Part shown: in pieces, positions 5,437 to 5,596 of the stretch
Layout of the letters: each line of letters opens with the position of its first letter
How positions within the stretch are numbered: the first letter of the stretch is position 1
Source of the DNA: an uncultured Eubacteriales bacterium
GTDB taxonomy: Bacteria; Bacillota; Clostridia; Lachnospirales; Anaerotignaceae
NCBI GenBank assembly: GCA_934256695.1
Contig: CAKQPE010000124.1
Span: 1 to 5,596, forward strand
Direction of reading: 5' to 3'
DNA length: 5,596 nt
Translations under genes and position numbers: made by a program
Notes under the pieces: model-generated
Database searches by the model: none
Told to the model about the DNA's origin: nothing
What the model saw: the letters and a program-made list of their open reading frames with translations, nothing else

Positions 5437-5520
5437 TTGAGACTCTGTCTCAAACTCTGCAAACCTTTGAAAAGGTTTGATCTAAACTTTTAATAAAATA
5501 CCATGACCGAGTCATGGTAT
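5437..5520. repeat. Structured intergenic repeat, downstream copy (short form)
   Basis: Helix I is TTGAGAC (5437-5443) with GTCTCAA (5447-5453). Helix II is CAAACCTT (5460-5467) with AAGGTTTG (5472-5479) around TGAA. The linker TTGATCTAAACTTTT spans 5477-5491. Helix III is a perfect 10-bp ATACCATGAC (5498-5507) with GTCATGGTAT (5511-5520). Part order, the TGCAA entry to helix II and the linker match the copy before pckA at 3465-3605. Read on the minus strand, helix III is followed by TTTATT, so it might also terminate transcripts arriving from a gene beyond the window. Confidence 0.72.
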
Positions 5521-5523
5521 GAG

Positions 5524-5569
5524 GGTGTCGACAAAGTCGACACCTAAGTCGAAATCAGGATTTCGACTT
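5524..5569. repeat. Two adjacent perfect hairpins after the downstream repeat
   Basis: GGTGTCGAC (5524-5532) pairs with GTCGACACC (5536-5544) around AAA. AAGTCGAAAT (5546-5555) pairs with ATTTCGACTT (5560-5569) around CAGG. They are separated by one base. The first resembles helix I of the upstream element, with a matching ACCT flank. No T run follows either on the plus strand. The remaining bases to 5596 show no gene. Confidence 0.65.
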
Positions 5570-5596
5570 GTTCAAACAGAAGAATAAACAGACAGG

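Noticed and set aside
3559..5520. Composite transposon with pckA as cargo between repeats
   Set aside because: No transposase, terminal inverted repeats or target-site duplication is visible; the repeats are diverged, differ in length and look like intergenic hairpin elements.
5437..5569. CRISPR array
   Set aside because: The hairpins differ from each other in sequence and there are no uniform repeats with regular unique spacers.

Overview
The window looks like a chromosomal segment from a low-GC anaerobic Firmicute, probably a gut-type Clostridia member. The grounds are AT-rich intergenic DNA, strong AGGAGG-type ribosome binding sites, heavy AGA/ATA codon use outside tuf, a DUF951 protein (a family I know only from Firmicutes), and a PckA whose wording matches, from memory, a branch common in Clostridia. 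I cannot name the species. There are six protein genes, and none is clearly mobile.

Layout. Positions 1-969 hold the 3' four-fifths of tuf (EF-Tu), closed by a strong terminator (997-1027). A small three-helix membrane protein gene (1057-1314) follows at once and ends in a weaker terminator-like hairpin. A HAD-family phosphatase/phosphomutase (1464-2123, +) then converges on a small zinc-ribbon-like DUF951 gene (2295-2495, -), with a hairpin cluster between them. DUF951 diverges from mtnN (2755-3453, +), which encodes MTA/SAH nucleosidase, and a promoter can be proposed for each in the shared 259-base gap. The last gene is pckA (3698-5353, +), encoding an ATP-type PEP carboxykinase of divergent wording, with a clear terminator at 5380-5420.

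The genes do not form one pathway: translation elongation, a small-molecule phosphatase, SAM by-product recycling and C3/C4 carbon flux. Most look like separate transcription units, judged by their own ribosome binding sites and the terminators or hairpins between them. tuf codon choice (frequent CTT, GTT, GCT) differs from the ATA/AGA-rich neighbours, as expected for a highly expressed gene.

The most interesting signal is non-coding. The intergenic regions on both sides of pckA carry two diverged copies of one folded repeat element (3465-3605 and 5437-5520). Each has a short GAC/GTC hairpin, a CAARCCTT/AAGGYTTG helix, a conserved linker and an ATACCATGAC/GTCAKGGTAT hairpin. One base pair in the middle helix changes on both sides (G-C to A-T), which argues that structure is kept. 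In the upstream copy the loop of that helix is replaced by about 64 bases that can fold as a fully abutting four-way junction. The downstream copy is followed by two more perfect hairpins, giving five in about 130 bases. It could be a dispersed intergenic repeat family or a structured RNA/DNA element; the window alone cannot decide.
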